Assembly: GCF_012927345.1 (NCBI RefSeq)
Contig: NZ_JABBGJ010000003.1
Coordinates: 124,001 to 188,000, forward strand
DNA: 64,000 bases
DNA from: Paraburkholderia polaris
Lineage (GTDB): Bacteria > Pseudomonadota > Gammaproteobacteria > Burkholderiales > Burkholderiaceae
Reading direction: 5' to 3'
Numbering within the stretch: the first letter of the stretch is position 1; each line of letters starts with the position of its first letter. The position numbers and the translations under genes are program-made. A model generated the notes under the pieces. That model searched no databases and was not told where the DNA came from. It saw only the letters and a list, made by a program, of their open reading frames with translations. Of the stretch, positions 1 through 8,448 are shown in pieces.

Positions 1-331
1 TGACCAGTTCGATCATGGAAGTGGTGTCGTCGATCGTATTGCCCGTTTCGCCGGAGAGCTTGGCGGTCGCGCGCATCGACAGGTCGGAGCTGCACTGCAC
101 CACCAGCATCTTGGCCGGTCCGTCGCCGAAAATCTGCATGACGAGCGTGCCGTCGAACTTGAGGTTCGCCGAAAGCAGCGCGCACGCGGCCATCATCTCG
201 CCGAGAATCGTCCGGACGGGCGCCGGATAGTCCCGGCGCGTCAGCACTTCCTGCCACGTATTGCGCAACGAAACGATCTCGCCGCGCACCGGCGCCGCGC
301 TGAACATGAATTTTTGCAACTGGTCGCTCAC
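1..331 (-). CDS. hslO: Hsp33 redox-regulated chaperone, 5' part only
   Basis: Only the first ~110 residues are inside the window; the gene runs off the left edge. The protein starts at a GTG (complement of 329-331) and reads MSDQLQKFMFSAAPVRGEIV, then LRNTWQEVL, GEMMAACALLSANLKFDG and MQIFGDGPAKMLVVQC, which is the Hsp33 N-terminal core domain. Hsp33 is a cytoplasmic holdase activated by oxidation and unfolding; its zinc-binding redox switch (CxC and CxxC) is C-terminal and lies outside the window, so it cannot be checked here. The gamma-carbonic anhydrase gene lies just upstream on the same strand with a 63-bp gap, so the two are probably co-transcribed. Confidence 0.9.
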   Translation of the reverse strand, partial: MSDQLQKFMFSAAPVRGEIVSLRNTWQEVLTRRDYPAPVRTILGEMMAACALLSANLKFDGTLVMQIFGDGPAKMLVVQCSSDLSMRATAKLSGETGNTIDDTTSMIELV

Positions 332-394
332 AACTTTTCCTCGGTCGAATGACGCAGCCTGAGCTGCGCCGTGCGCGCCGCGCGCTCCGGCTGG

Positions 395-919
395 TTAGCC
401 GATGCGCACGAGCTGCGCCTTGAAATATTCGCGGCGCTCGGCATAGCTTGCCGTGCCGCGCTGCATATTGGCGATATCCGTCTCGGTCAGTTCGCGCACC
501 ACTTTGGCGGGCGCGCCGAGAATCAGCGAATTGTCGGGAAAAACCTTGCCTTCAGTGACGATGGCACCCGCTCCGACCAGACAGTTGCGGCCGATTACCG
601 CACCATTCAAGACCACGGCCTGAATTCCGATCAGCGCGCCTTCCTTGATCGTGCAGCCGTGCAGCATGACCTGGTGGCCGATCGTCACATTCGGCTCGAT
701 TGTCAGCGGAAAGCCCGGGTCGGTATGCAGCACCGCGTTTTCCTGCACGTTGCTGCCGGCGCCGAGGGTGATCGGCTCGTTGTCGCCGCGAAGCGTCGCG
801 CCGAACCAGACGCTCGAATTTTCCTCGAGCGTCACGTTGCCGATAATGTTCGCCGAATCCGCGACGAACACGCTTTCATGGATGGTCGGGGCTGCTTCGC
901 CAAGCTTATAAATTGTCAC
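395..919 (-). CDS. Gamma-class carbonic anhydrase family protein (left-handed beta-helix)
   Basis: A 174-residue hexapeptide-repeat protein of the PaaY/YrdA/CaiE type. Isoleucine- and valine-rich repeats run from about residue 20 to 140. The three metal-ligand histidines of the gamma-carbonic anhydrase family are visible at about H65 (VLHT), H82 (GHQ) and H87 (LHG). Members bind zinc or iron at trimer interfaces; some hydrate CO2 and many have no proven substrate. I chose the GTG start at 919 because GAGGAG lies five bases upstream and homologues begin MTIYKLG; the frame stays open further upstream without a better start. It is followed on the same strand by hslO. Family is certain, activity is inferred. 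Confidence 0.88.
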   Translation of the reverse strand: MTIYKLGEAAPTIHESVFVADSANIIGNVTLEENSSVWFGATLRGDNEPITLGAGSNVQENAVLHTDPGFPLTIEPNVTIGHQVMLHGCTIKEGALIGIQAVVLNGAVIGRNCLVGAGAIVTEGKVFPDNSLILGAPAKVVRELTETDIANMQRGTASYAERREYFKAQLVRIG

Positions 920-1225
920 GGTGTCTCCTCTTGATCGGTCGCGACGCGCTGTGCGGGCCGGCCGGGGGTGGCGAAATGGGTCGAAAATACGCTGCAAAAC
1001 GGGGCTGCAAAACGGGCTGAAAACACCCGCAAACGCACTGATGGACCCGGTTGTCCTGCCGACCCTGCGCAATAGGCACGCGAGATGGTCGAATCGAGTA
1101 TTGTAAACGGTTGTGTGGTTAGGCCGCTTGGCCGTGCCGCAAGCCAAGCCGTCCGGCGCCCAGCCTTGGCGAACGCCGCGCCTTCCGTCTTGCCTCTTGC
1201 CTTGCCCTTTGCCAACCTGTTTGCC

Positions 1226-2146
1226 ATGAATTCCGCTGCTCCGTCTATTTCGCCCGCTCCGTCGATATCGAATCCCGAGGATTGCTCGAATCGCGCGAAT
1301 TGCGCGCGTACCGCGGCGCTGGCCACATTGCGCGAAGTCGACCCGGCAATCAAGGCGGTCGCGGCCCGCGCGTTATACGCCGCGGTGCTCGACGGCAGCC
1401 TCGCATGCACCGCAGACCTCGAACTCGCCGAGCCGGCAGACCTGCCGGGCCGTCCCGCACGCCCCGAACTGGTCGATCCGCGCAAACTGAAACGCCGCAG
1501 CATGCAGTCGCCCGAAGGGCGAGCCGTCCTGCTGCACGCGCTTGCGCACATCGAATTCAACGCCATCAATCTCGCGCTCGACGCCGTCTGGCGTTTTGCC
1601 GGCATGCCCGCCGAGTTCTACACCGACTGGCTCAAAGTTGCCGCCGAAGAGGCACATCACTTCTCGTTGCTGGTCGCGCGCCTTGCGGAATTCGGCCATG
1701 CCTACGGCGATTTTCCCGCACATGACGGCCTCTGGGACATGTGCGAGCGAACCCGTGCCGACGTGCTGGCGCGCATGGCGCTGGTGCCGCGCACCCTCGA
1801 AGCGCGCGGCCTTGACGCCTCGCCGCCGATCCGCGCGCGCCTGCAGCAGGCGGGCGACCAGGCATCCGCAGCGATTCTTGACGTGATCCTGCGCGACGAA
1901 ATCGGCCATGTGCTGATCGGCAACCGCTGGTTTCGCCATCTGTGCGACGAAAGCGGTCTCGATCCGCACACCGCCTACACTCGCCTCGCCGATCAGTATC
2001 ACGCACCGAAATTACGCGGTCCGTTCAATTTCGAGGCGCGCCGCGACGCCGGTTTCGACGAAACCGAACTGGCCGCGCTGGTCGCCCTGGCTGGCCTCGA
2101 CGCTGAGCAGCCGGTCCCACCGGCCACGCAGGGCTTGGGCGACTGA
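1226..2146 (+). CDS. DUF455 ferritin-like domain protein
   Basis: A 306-residue protein of the DUF455 family, whose fold is a ferritin-like four-helix bundle. Candidate metal-ligand motifs follow the family pattern: HIEFNAINLALDA (E110), KVAAEEAHHFSLL (E141, E142, H144) and RDEIGHVLIGNRWF (E225, H228). A di-metal oxidase or hydroxylase role is plausible but the substrate is unknown. The frame is open back to 1085, but the ATG at 1226 is preferred because the upstream residues look unconstrained. Residues 1-30 are Ser/Pro/Ala rich. It stands alone between the divergent carbonic anhydrase gene and a downstream hydrolase gene that has its own -10-like box. Confidence 0.85.
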   Translation: MNSAAPSISPAPSISNPEDCSNRANCARTAALATLREVDPAIKAVAARALYAAVLDGSLACTADLELAEPADLPGRPARPELVDPRKLKRRSMQSPEGRAVLLHALAHIEFNAINLALDAVWRFAGMPAEFYTDWLKVAAEEAHHFSLLVARLAEFGHAYGDFPAHDGLWDMCERTRADVLARMALVPRTLEARGLDASPPIRARLQQAGDQASAAILDVILRDEIGHVLIGNRWFRHLCDESGLDPHTAYTRLADQYHAPKLRGPFNFEARRDAGFDETELAALVALAGLDAEQPVPPATQGLGD

Positions 2147-2191
2147 AGCCTTTTCCATAGCCCGGCCGCACGCATCGCTCGGCTATCTCGT

Positions 2192-2197
2192 TATAAT
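2192..2197 (+). promoter_or_regulatory. Possible -10 box upstream of the alpha/beta hydrolase
   Basis: A perfect TATAAT lies 33 bases before the ATG at 2231, in the gap after the DUF455 gene. No convincing -35 hexamer is seen 16-18 bases upstream, so the assignment rests on the -10 match and position alone. Confidence 0.35.
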
Positions 2198-2230
2198 CGA
2201 ACGACCATTCTTTTTTCGGGCGCGCCGTTC

Positions 2231-3115
2231 ATGAATACATCCAGGTCTGAATTCGTCGCCGTGCGCGGCATCCGTCTGCACGTGCGGCGCTGGGGCAATC
2301 CGGATGCGCCGATGCTGTTCATGCTGCACGGCTGGATGGACGTGGCGGCGTCTTTCCAGTTTGTCGTCGACGCATTGGGCGGCGACTGGCAGGTGATTGC
2401 GCCCGATATGCGCGGCTTCGGCCTGTCGGACTGGCCGGTCGCCGAGCGCGGCGGCGGCAACTACTGGATTCAGGACTATCTCGGCGATCTCGACGCGCTG
2501 CTTGACCACTATGCACCGACCGGCGAAGTCAATCTGATCGGCCACAGCATGGGCGCGAACATCGTCTGCCTGTATGCGGGCGTGCGGCCGGAGCGGGTGC
2601 GTCGCGTGGTCGATCTGGAAGGCTTCGGTCTCGCGCCGTCGCACTCGGCGCAAGCGCCCAAGCGCTTGCTTAACTGGCTCGACGAGTTGCGCGATCCGCC
2701 GCAGTTGAAGCGCTACGCGTCGCTGGACGACGTCGCCGGGCGTCTGATCAAGACCAATCCGCGCCTCGCTCCGCAGCGCGCGCAGTTCCTCGCACAGCAT
2801 TGGTCCAAGCCGGACGGAGAAGGGCGCTTTATGCTGCTCGCCGATCCGGCGCACAAACTGCGCGGGCCGTCGCTGTACCGCCTCGACGAAGTGATGGCCG
2901 TGTGGCGCAAGGTGAGTGCCAAAGTGCTGCATGTCGAGGCCGCTAACTCGCCCACGCTTGCACAGATCGCCGGCGAGATTCCGCTCGACGAATTCAAGGC
3001 GCGTTTCCAGGCTTTCCCAAATTGGCGCGAGAAGATCATCGACGGAGCGGGGCACATGGTGCACCACGACCAGCCGGAGCAGGTGGCCGCGCTGATCAAG
3101 GGCTTCTGCGCTTGA
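2231..3115 (+). CDS. Alpha/beta-fold hydrolase
   Basis: A 294-residue alpha/beta hydrolase. HGWMD (residues 33-37) forms the oxyanion-hole region, GHSMG (104-108) carries the nucleophile S106, and GAGHMVHHDQP near the C-terminus carries the catalytic H275. No signal peptide is seen, so it is probably cytoplasmic. Close families include esterases, epoxide hydrolases and haloalkane dehalogenases; the serine nucleophile excludes the last two (which use Asp) and favours an esterase or thioesterase. Substrate cannot be told from sequence. The next gene begins ~100 bases downstream on the same strand. Confidence 0.88.
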   Translation: MNTSRSEFVAVRGIRLHVRRWGNPDAPMLFMLHGWMDVAASFQFVVDALGGDWQVIAPDMRGFGLSDWPVAERGGGNYWIQDYLGDLDALLDHYAPTGEVNLIGHSMGANIVCLYAGVRPERVRRVVDLEGFGLAPSHSAQAPKRLLNWLDELRDPPQLKRYASLDDVAGRLIKTNPRLAPQRAQFLAQHWSKPDGEGRFMLLADPAHKLRGPSLYRLDEVMAVWRKVSAKVLHVEAANSPTLAQIAGEIPLDEFKARFQAFPNWREKIIDGAGHMVHHDQPEQVAALIKGFCA

Positions 3116-3218
3116 AGCTTGCAAAAGGGTTTCGGCGCGAGGTCCGCGATCGCGAGATAGCGCTGCGGGCATTTACTGCGTTGCAGTAAAATGAGTGCAG
3201 AACCTTCTCAAGACAAAG

Positions 3219-4049
3219 ATGAACGCCGACCTCCACTGTCACTCCACCGTTTCCGACGGCCAGTTCGCGCCGGCCGATGTTGCGCGCCGCGCGCACGCGG
3301 GCGGCGTGACGCTGTGGGCGTTGACCGACCACGACGAAGTGAGCGGCCAGCACGAAGCGCGCAGCGCAGCTGAGGCGCTCGGCATGGGCTACCTGAGCGG
3401 CGTGGAGATCTCGGTGACATGGGCTTCGCGCACGGTGCACATCGTCGGGCTCGGCATTGACCCAACGAGCACGACGCTGATCGACGGCCTCGCGCGCACC
3501 CGCAACGGCCGCGCGGCGCGCGCCGAAGCAATCGGCGAACAGTTGGCCACGCTTGGCATCCCCGATGCTTATCAAGGTGCCCTGAAATACGTCTCGAACC
3601 CGGACATGATTTCGCGCACGCACTTTGCGCGCTTCATGGTCGAAAGCGGCTACGCCAGCTCGACGCAAGATGTGTTCAATCGCTTCCTCGGCGACGGCAA
3701 GCCCGGCTACGTGTCGCATCGCTGGGCGAAACTGGCGGATGCGGTCGGCTGGATTCAGGCGGCCGGCGGCGAGGCAATCGTCGCGCACCCGGGTCGCTAT
3801 GCGTACTCGCCGGTTGAATTCGATGCGTTTTTCGCTGAATTCATCGACCTCGGCGGCAAGGCGATTGAAGTGGTGACGGGTAGCCACACGCCGGATCAGT
3901 ACCGCGAATACGCGGACGTCGCGCGCCGCTTCGGTTTCGAAGCCTCACGTGGTTCCGATTTCCATGCACCCGGCGAGGGCCGCATCGAGCTCGGCACGCT
4001 GCCGCCGCTACCTTCCGATCTCAAGCCCGTCTGGGAACGCTGGTTGTGA
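3219..4049 (+). CDS. rnm: PHP-domain phosphoesterase, RNase AM (Rnm/YciV/TrpH) family
   Basis: A 276-residue PHP-domain protein. The metal ligands are in place: H6 and H8 in DLHCHS, D13, TDHDE (36-40), E63 in GVEIS and H74. E. coli Rnm (YciV, formerly TrpH) is a 5'-3' exonuclease that trims the 5' ends of rRNAs and degrades short oligonucleotides. In many proteobacteria this gene sits beside a YciO homologue and trpS, as here. The ATG at 3219 puts DLHCHS at the usual distance from the N-terminus; a GTG at 3195 would add eight residues. Assignment to the Rnm subfamily rests on length, motif and neighbourhood. Confidence 0.85.
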   Translation: MNADLHCHSTVSDGQFAPADVARRAHAGGVTLWALTDHDEVSGQHEARSAAEALGMGYLSGVEISVTWASRTVHIVGLGIDPTSTTLIDGLARTRNGRAARAEAIGEQLATLGIPDAYQGALKYVSNPDMISRTHFARFMVESGYASSTQDVFNRFLGDGKPGYVSHRWAKLADAVGWIQAAGGEAIVAHPGRYAYSPVEFDAFFAEFIDLGGKAIEVVTGSHTPDQYREYADVARRFGFEASRGSDFHAPGEGRIELGTLPPLPSDLKPVWERWL

Positions 4050-4186
4050 TCACGCGCCGTGCCAAGGCGGCACGATATGCGCGAAGGTCCTTGTCCGAAG
4101 GGCGTGCGCTCGCCCGATCTTCCGGCCGACTTTCCATCCGGGTTTTCGTGCACTGTCACTGTCACCCGTAGCCACCGTTAGACAAA

Positions 4187-4822
4187 ATGTCCCAATACTT
4201 TCGGCTTCATCCGGATAACCCGCAGCCGCGCCTCGTCAAACAGGCCGTGCAGATCATCAATGATGGCGGCGTCGTCGCGTTGCCGACGGATTCCAGCTAC
4301 GCGCTGGCCTGTCATCTCGACGATAAGGACGCGGTCGAGCGTTTGCGGCGGATTCGCGGGCTCGACGAGAAGGCCCTGCTGTCGCTGCTGGTGCGCGATC
4401 TGTCGGAACTGTCGAACTTCGCGATGGTCGACAACCGGCAGTACCGCCTGATCAAGTCGGTCACGCCGGGCCCTTACGTTTTCGTGTTGCAGGCCACCAA
4501 GGAAGTGCCGCGGCGCCTGTCGCACCCGTCGCGCAAGACCATCGGCCTGCGGGTGCCGGATCACGTGATCACGCTGGCGATTCTCGAAGAGCTCGGCCAG
4601 CCGCTGCTCGGCTCCACGCTGATCATGCCGGGTGAAACCCAGCCGCTGAACGACCCGGAAGAAATCCGCGCTCGACTGGAGAAGCAACTGGATCTGGTGA
4701 TCGACAGCGGCCCGTGCGTGTGCGAACCGTCGACTGTGATCGATTTGACCGGCGCCGAGCCGGTGCTGGTGCGGGCAGGGCGCGGTTCTCTCGCGCCGTT
4801 CGGTCTCGAAGAGACAGCATGA
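4187..4822 (+). CDS. yciO: YciO/Sua5/YrdC-family protein (threonylcarbamoyl-AMP synthase-like)
   Basis: A 211-residue protein with the YrdC domain over most of its length. Visible family motifs are GGVVALPTDSSYALAC (residues 24-39, nucleotide and bicarbonate/threonine pocket), PGPYVFVLQAT, RKTIGLRVPDH and STVIDLTG near the C-terminus. TsaC and Sua5 make threonylcarbamoyl-AMP for the t6A37 tRNA modification; YciO is a paralogue with weak or uncertain activity. Its position between the PHP phosphoesterase and an M50 protease gene just before trpS supports YciO rather than the essential TsaC. It has no visible Shine-Dalgarno sequence. Confidence 0.85.
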   Translation: MSQYFRLHPDNPQPRLVKQAVQIINDGGVVALPTDSSYALACHLDDKDAVERLRRIRGLDEKALLSLLVRDLSELSNFAMVDNRQYRLIKSVTPGPYVFVLQATKEVPRRLSHPSRKTIGLRVPDHVITLAILEELGQPLLGSTLIMPGETQPLNDPEEIRARLEKQLDLVIDSGPCVCEPSTVIDLTGAEPVLVRAGRGSLAPFGLEETA

Positions 4823-4869
4823 GCGAAAGCGGACAAACGCACGCAATCGCGTTGTTACAATAGCGAGTT

Positions 4870-5532
4870 ATGGATTCTTCCCTGATACAGACCATTGCGG
4901 TTTACGCGTTGCCGGTGATTTTCGCAATCACGCTGCATGAAGCCGCGCATGGCTACGTCGCGCGCTGGCTCGGCGACAATACCGCGTACGTGCTCGGCCG
5001 CGTCTCCATCAATCCGATGCGGCATATCGATCCGCTCGGCACGATCGCGATTCCTTTGCTCTTGTACTTCGCCACCAGCGGCGCGTTCATGTTTGGTTAC
5101 GCGAAGCCCGTGCCGGTCGCCTTCGGCAATCTGCGCAATCCGCGTTGGGGTAGCCTGTGGGTTGCGCTCGCCGGGCCGGCCTGCAATTTCGTGCAGGCGT
5201 TGGTGTGGGGCCTGATCGGCGTTGCACTTGCCGTGGGGGGTGTTGACGAACCGTTCTTCACGCGCATGGCGGCAGCCGGCGTCGGCGTGAACCTCGTGCT
5301 CGGCGTGCTCAACCTGTTTCCGCTGCCCCCGCTCGACGGCGGCCGTGTGCTGATGGCGCTGTTGCCGCCGCGGCAATCGATCGCGATGTCGCGCCTCGAA
5401 CCGTATGGCTTTTTCATCGTGATGGCGCTGGTGATGACGGGCACGCTCACGCGTTACTGGCTTAGCCCGCTCGTGACGCTCGGCTACGGTGCGATTACCG
5501 CAATTCTGACTCCACTTGTTTCGCTTTTCTAA
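4870..5532 (+). CDS. Site-2 protease family (M50) membrane metalloprotease
   Basis: A 220-residue polytopic membrane protein. HEAAH (23-27) in the first membrane segment is the HExxH zinc site, and FPLPPLDGG (150-158) supplies the third ligand, Asp155, of the LDG motif. About five to six hydrophobic segments are seen and there is no PDZ domain or cytoplasmic extension, so this is the small M50B type rather than RseP. Such enzymes cut transmembrane substrates inside the membrane; the target is unknown. The stop codon is six bases before the trpS start, indicating co-transcription. Confidence 0.88.
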   Translation: MDSSLIQTIAVYALPVIFAITLHEAAHGYVARWLGDNTAYVLGRVSINPMRHIDPLGTIAIPLLLYFATSGAFMFGYAKPVPVAFGNLRNPRWGSLWVALAGPACNFVQALVWGLIGVALAVGGVDEPFFTRMAAAGVGVNLVLGVLNLFPLPPLDGGRVLMALLPPRQSIAMSRLEPYGFFIVMALVMTGTLTRYWLSPLVTLGYGAITAILTPLVSLF

Positions 5533-5538
5533 ATAACC

Positions 5539-6741
5539 ATGTTCCCAGACCGTATCTTCTCCGGCATGCGGCCCACCGGGTCGCTGCACCTCGGCCACTA
5601 TCACGGCGTGCTGAAAAACTGGGTGCGGCTGCAGTCCGAATACCCGTGTTTCTTCTGTGTGGTCGATTGGCACGCGCTGACGACGCACTACGAAACGCCC
5701 GAAGTGATCGAAAAGAACGTGTGGGACGTGCTGATCGACTGGCTCGCCTCGGGCATCGATCCGGCGCAGGCTACGCTCTTCATCCAGAGCAAGGTGCCCG
5801 AGCATGCGGAACTGGCGTTGCTGCTCGGTATGAGCACGCCGCTCGGCTGGCTCGAACGCGTGCCGACCTACAAGGAGCAGCAGGAGAAGCTGAAGGACAA
5901 GGACCTGTCCACCTACGGCTTCCTCGGCTATCCGGTGCTGATGGCGGCAGACATTCTGCTGTACCGCGGCTCGCTCGTGCCGGTCGGCGAAGACCAGGTG
6001 CCGCACGTCGAAATGACGCGCGAAATCGCGCGCCGCTTCAACTACCTGTACGGCCGCGAACCGGGCTTCGAAGAGAAGGCCAACGAAGCCGCGAAGAAGC
6101 TGGGCGGCAAGCGCGCCAAGCTTTATCACGAGCTGCGCAACGCCTATCAGCAGGAAGGCGACGACGAAGCGCTCGAACAGGCTCGCGCGATGTTGCAGGA
6201 ATCGCAGAGCCTGTCGATGAGCGATCGCGAGCGTCTGTTCGGCTACCTCGAAGGTTCGCGCAAGATCATTCTGGTCGAGCCGCAGGCCATGCTGACCGAG
6301 GCGTCGCGTATGCCGGGTCTGGACGGCCAGAAGATGTCGAAGTCGTACGGCAACACGATCGGCCTGCGCGAAGACGCGGAAACGATCACGAAGAAAGTCC
6401 GCACCATGCCGACCGATCCGGCCCGCGTGCGCCGCACCGATCCGGGCGATCCGGACAAGTGCCCGGTGTGGCAACTGCACCAGGTCTACACGGACGAAGC
6501 CACGCACGAGTGGGCGCAGAAGGGCTGCCGAACGGCTGGAATTGGGTGCCTCGAGTGCAAGCAGCCGGTGATCGAAGGCATTCTGCGCGAACAGCAACCA
6601 ATGCTCGAGCGCGCGCAGAAGTACATGGACGATCCGTCGCTGTTGCGCGCGATCGTTGCCGACGGCTGTGACAAAGCCCGCAAGTACGCCACGGAAACGA
6701 TGCGCGACGTGCGTGAGGCAATGGGTCTGTCTTACAACTGA
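5539..6741 (+). CDS. trpS: Tryptophan-tRNA ligase
   Basis: A 400-residue class I aminoacyl-tRNA synthetase that charges tRNA-Trp. The HIGH-like signature is GSLHLGHYHG (residues 14-23) and the second signature is KMSKS (265-269). SGMRPTGSLHLGH is the classical TrpS N-terminus. It is about 65 residues longer than E. coli TrpS because of an insert between residues ~165 and 240, and it ends with a cysteine-containing stretch (GCRTAGIGCLECKQP); this longer form is typical of betaproteobacteria. It follows the M50 protease gene by six bases and precedes a methyltransferase gene by 13 bases, so all three probably share one transcript. Confidence 0.97.
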   Translation: MFPDRIFSGMRPTGSLHLGHYHGVLKNWVRLQSEYPCFFCVVDWHALTTHYETPEVIEKNVWDVLIDWLASGIDPAQATLFIQSKVPEHAELALLLGMSTPLGWLERVPTYKEQQEKLKDKDLSTYGFLGYPVLMAADILLYRGSLVPVGEDQVPHVEMTREIARRFNYLYGREPGFEEKANEAAKKLGGKRAKLYHELRNAYQQEGDDEALEQARAMLQESQSLSMSDRERLFGYLEGSRKIILVEPQAMLTEASRMPGLDGQKMSKSYGNTIGLREDAETITKKVRTMPTDPARVRRTDPGDPDKCPVWQLHQVYTDEATHEWAQKGCRTAGIGCLECKQPVIEGILREQQPMLERAQKYMDDPSLLRAIVADGCDKARKYATETMRDVREAMGLSYN

Positions 6742-6754
6742 TCCGGCTGAAGTG

Positions 6755-7366
6755 ATGAGTACTCCCGTCGCCGCACCGCATGCTTCCCCGCACGGAAACG
6801 GCGAACCGTCGCGCTGGGTGCGCCACTGGGCGCATCTGATCGCGGCGGGCGGCGCGGTGCTCGACGTGGCGTCAGGGGCAGGGCGGCATGCGCGGTTTTT
6901 TGCGTCGCTGGGCCATCCGGTGACCGCGCTCGACCGCAATGCGGCCGCGCTGGACGCCATGCGCGACGAGCCGCTCATCACCACGCTCGTGGCTGATATT
7001 GAAGGTGCCGCGTGGCCCTTGCCTGATGACGCGAAATTCGCGGCGGTCGTGGTCACGAACTACCTGCACCGGCCGCTGTTCCCGCAGCTTTTGCGCTCGC
7101 TCGCACCCGGCGGCGTACTGGTTTACGAGACCTTCGCGCAAGGCAACGAAAGCGTCGGCAAGCCGTCTAACCCGGCGTTTTTGCTCGCGCCCGGCGAGTT
7201 GCTCGACGTGGTGCGAGGCCACCTCCGTGTGATCGCATTTCAAGACGGATTTCTCGCGCAGCCGCGCCCGGCTTACGTCCAGCGGATCTGCGCAATTATG
7301 GAGGCGGATCGCTCAGCCGAGCGCGCAGAGGCGGCTCCCCCGCCTTGTTACGAGCTGGCTGGCTAA
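6755..7366 (+). CDS. Class I SAM-dependent methyltransferase
   Basis: A 203-residue Rossmann-fold methyltransferase. Motif I is VLDVASGAGRHARFFAS (about 34-50), followed by the acidic VTALDRN end of strand 2 and by a post-motif LVADIEGAAWPLPD. The sequence FAQGNESVGKPSNPAFLLAPGELL resembles the TehB-like/UbiE-like small methyltransferases found next to dapA in Burkholderiales. The substrate is unknown. The ATG at 6755 fits the short gap after trpS; the frame also runs back into trpS but without support. Confidence 0.85.
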   Translation: MSTPVAAPHASPHGNGEPSRWVRHWAHLIAAGGAVLDVASGAGRHARFFASLGHPVTALDRNAAALDAMRDEPLITTLVADIEGAAWPLPDDAKFAAVVVTNYLHRPLFPQLLRSLAPGGVLVYETFAQGNESVGKPSNPAFLLAPGELLDVVRGHLRVIAFQDGFLAQPRPAYVQRICAIMEADRSAERAEAAPPPCYELAG

Positions 7367-7371
7367 TCCGC

Positions 7372-7377
7372 TACAAT
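7372..7377 (+). promoter_or_regulatory. Possible -10 box for dapA
   Basis: TACAAT lies 32 bases before the dapA ATG, immediately after the stop codon of the methyltransferase gene. The best -35 candidate (TTACGA, 18 bases upstream) is poor, so dapA may instead or also be read from the trpS transcript. Confidence 0.35.
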
Positions 7378-7409
7378 CGCGGTTTACCTGATCAAATTCA
7401 TGGCGTTTC

Positions 7410-8321
7410 ATGACTAACGGCAATCAAAGCACTGACGGCGTTCAGATTCGCGGCAGCATCCCTGCCATCATCACCCCGATGCTCGAAGACGGCAGCCTCG
7501 ATCTGCCGGCATTTCGCAAACTGATCGACTGGCATATCGCAGAGGGCACGAACGCACTGGTCGTGGTCGGCACGAGCGGCGAGTCGGCCACGCTGTCGGT
7601 CGAGGAACACGTGCTGATGGTCAAAACCGCAGTCGAGCACACGGCGGGCCGGATTCCGGTGATCGCAGGCTCGGGCGGCAACTCCACCACGGAAGCCATC
7701 GAGCTCACGCAGCAGGCCAAGGAAGTCGGCGCGGACGCCACCTTGCAGGTCGTGCCGTATTACAACAAGCCGACCCAGGAAGGCATCTATCGCCACTTCG
7801 CGAAGATCGCCGAAACCGTCGATCTGCCGGTGATCCTGTACAACGTGCCGGGCCGCACGGTCGCGGACATGAGCAACGAAACGATTCTGCGTTGCGCGCA
7901 GGTGCCGGGCATCATCGGTGTGAAGGAAGCGACGGGCAACATCGATCGCGCCGCGCACCTGATCAAGTCGGCGCCTGCACATTTCGGCATTTACAGCGGT
8001 GACGATCCCACGGCGATCGCGCTGATGCTCCTTGGCGGCCACGGTAATATTTCGGTCACCGCAAACGTCGCGCCGCGCGCGATGAGCGATCTGTGCAAAG
8101 CCGCGCTCGCCGCGGACGCGAAGACCGCCCGTGAGATTCATTTGAAACTCCTGTCGCTGCATAAGAACCTGTTCATCGAGTCGAATCCGATTCCCGCGAA
8201 ATGGGCGTTGCAGCAACTGGGTCGTGTGCAGGGCGGAATCCGCCTGCCGCTCACGCCGCTAGACGCGCAATACCACGAAGTGGTGCGCGGCGCGCTGCGC
8301 GAAGCGGGTCTGCTGGGTTAA
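7410..8321 (+). CDS. dapA: 4-hydroxy-tetrahydrodipicolinate synthase
   Basis: A 303-residue class I aldolase-fold enzyme that condenses pyruvate with aspartate semialdehyde, the first committed step to lysine and meso-diaminopimelate. The Schiff-base lysine is K172 in GVKEATGN; the tyrosines of the proton relay are in PYYNKP (117-118) and ILYNVPGRT (Y144), with R149 binding the substrate carboxylate. The phosphate/carboxyl loop GTSGE is at 54-58. The window also contains lysC, the entry enzyme of the pathway, about 50 kb away. BamC follows 127 bases downstream, the same dapA-bamC order as in E. coli. Confidence 0.97.
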   Translation: MTNGNQSTDGVQIRGSIPAIITPMLEDGSLDLPAFRKLIDWHIAEGTNALVVVGTSGESATLSVEEHVLMVKTAVEHTAGRIPVIAGSGGNSTTEAIELTQQAKEVGADATLQVVPYYNKPTQEGIYRHFAKIAETVDLPVILYNVPGRTVADMSNETILRCAQVPGIIGVKEATGNIDRAAHLIKSAPAHFGIYSGDDPTAIALMLLGGHGNISVTANVAPRAMSDLCKAALAADAKTAREIHLKLLSLHKNLFIESNPIPAKWALQQLGRVQGGIRLPLTPLDAQYHEVVRGALREAGLLG

Positions 8322-8448
8322 GCGGGCTCGGCCCAGCCCCCAGCGCTCAAGAAAGCCTGCCACCGGCACTCCCTTAACCGACGTCGATCCAGCCCACGTT
8401 CCCGGCACACAGAACCAGGCACCGCGTTCCAGCATCACGAAGGACCTC

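Noticed and set aside
4855..7056. 733-codon minus-strand open frame over the M50 protease and trpS genes
   Set aside because: It is an antisense shadow of two certain genes in high-GC DNA; composition is Arg/His/Ala-rich and matches no family.
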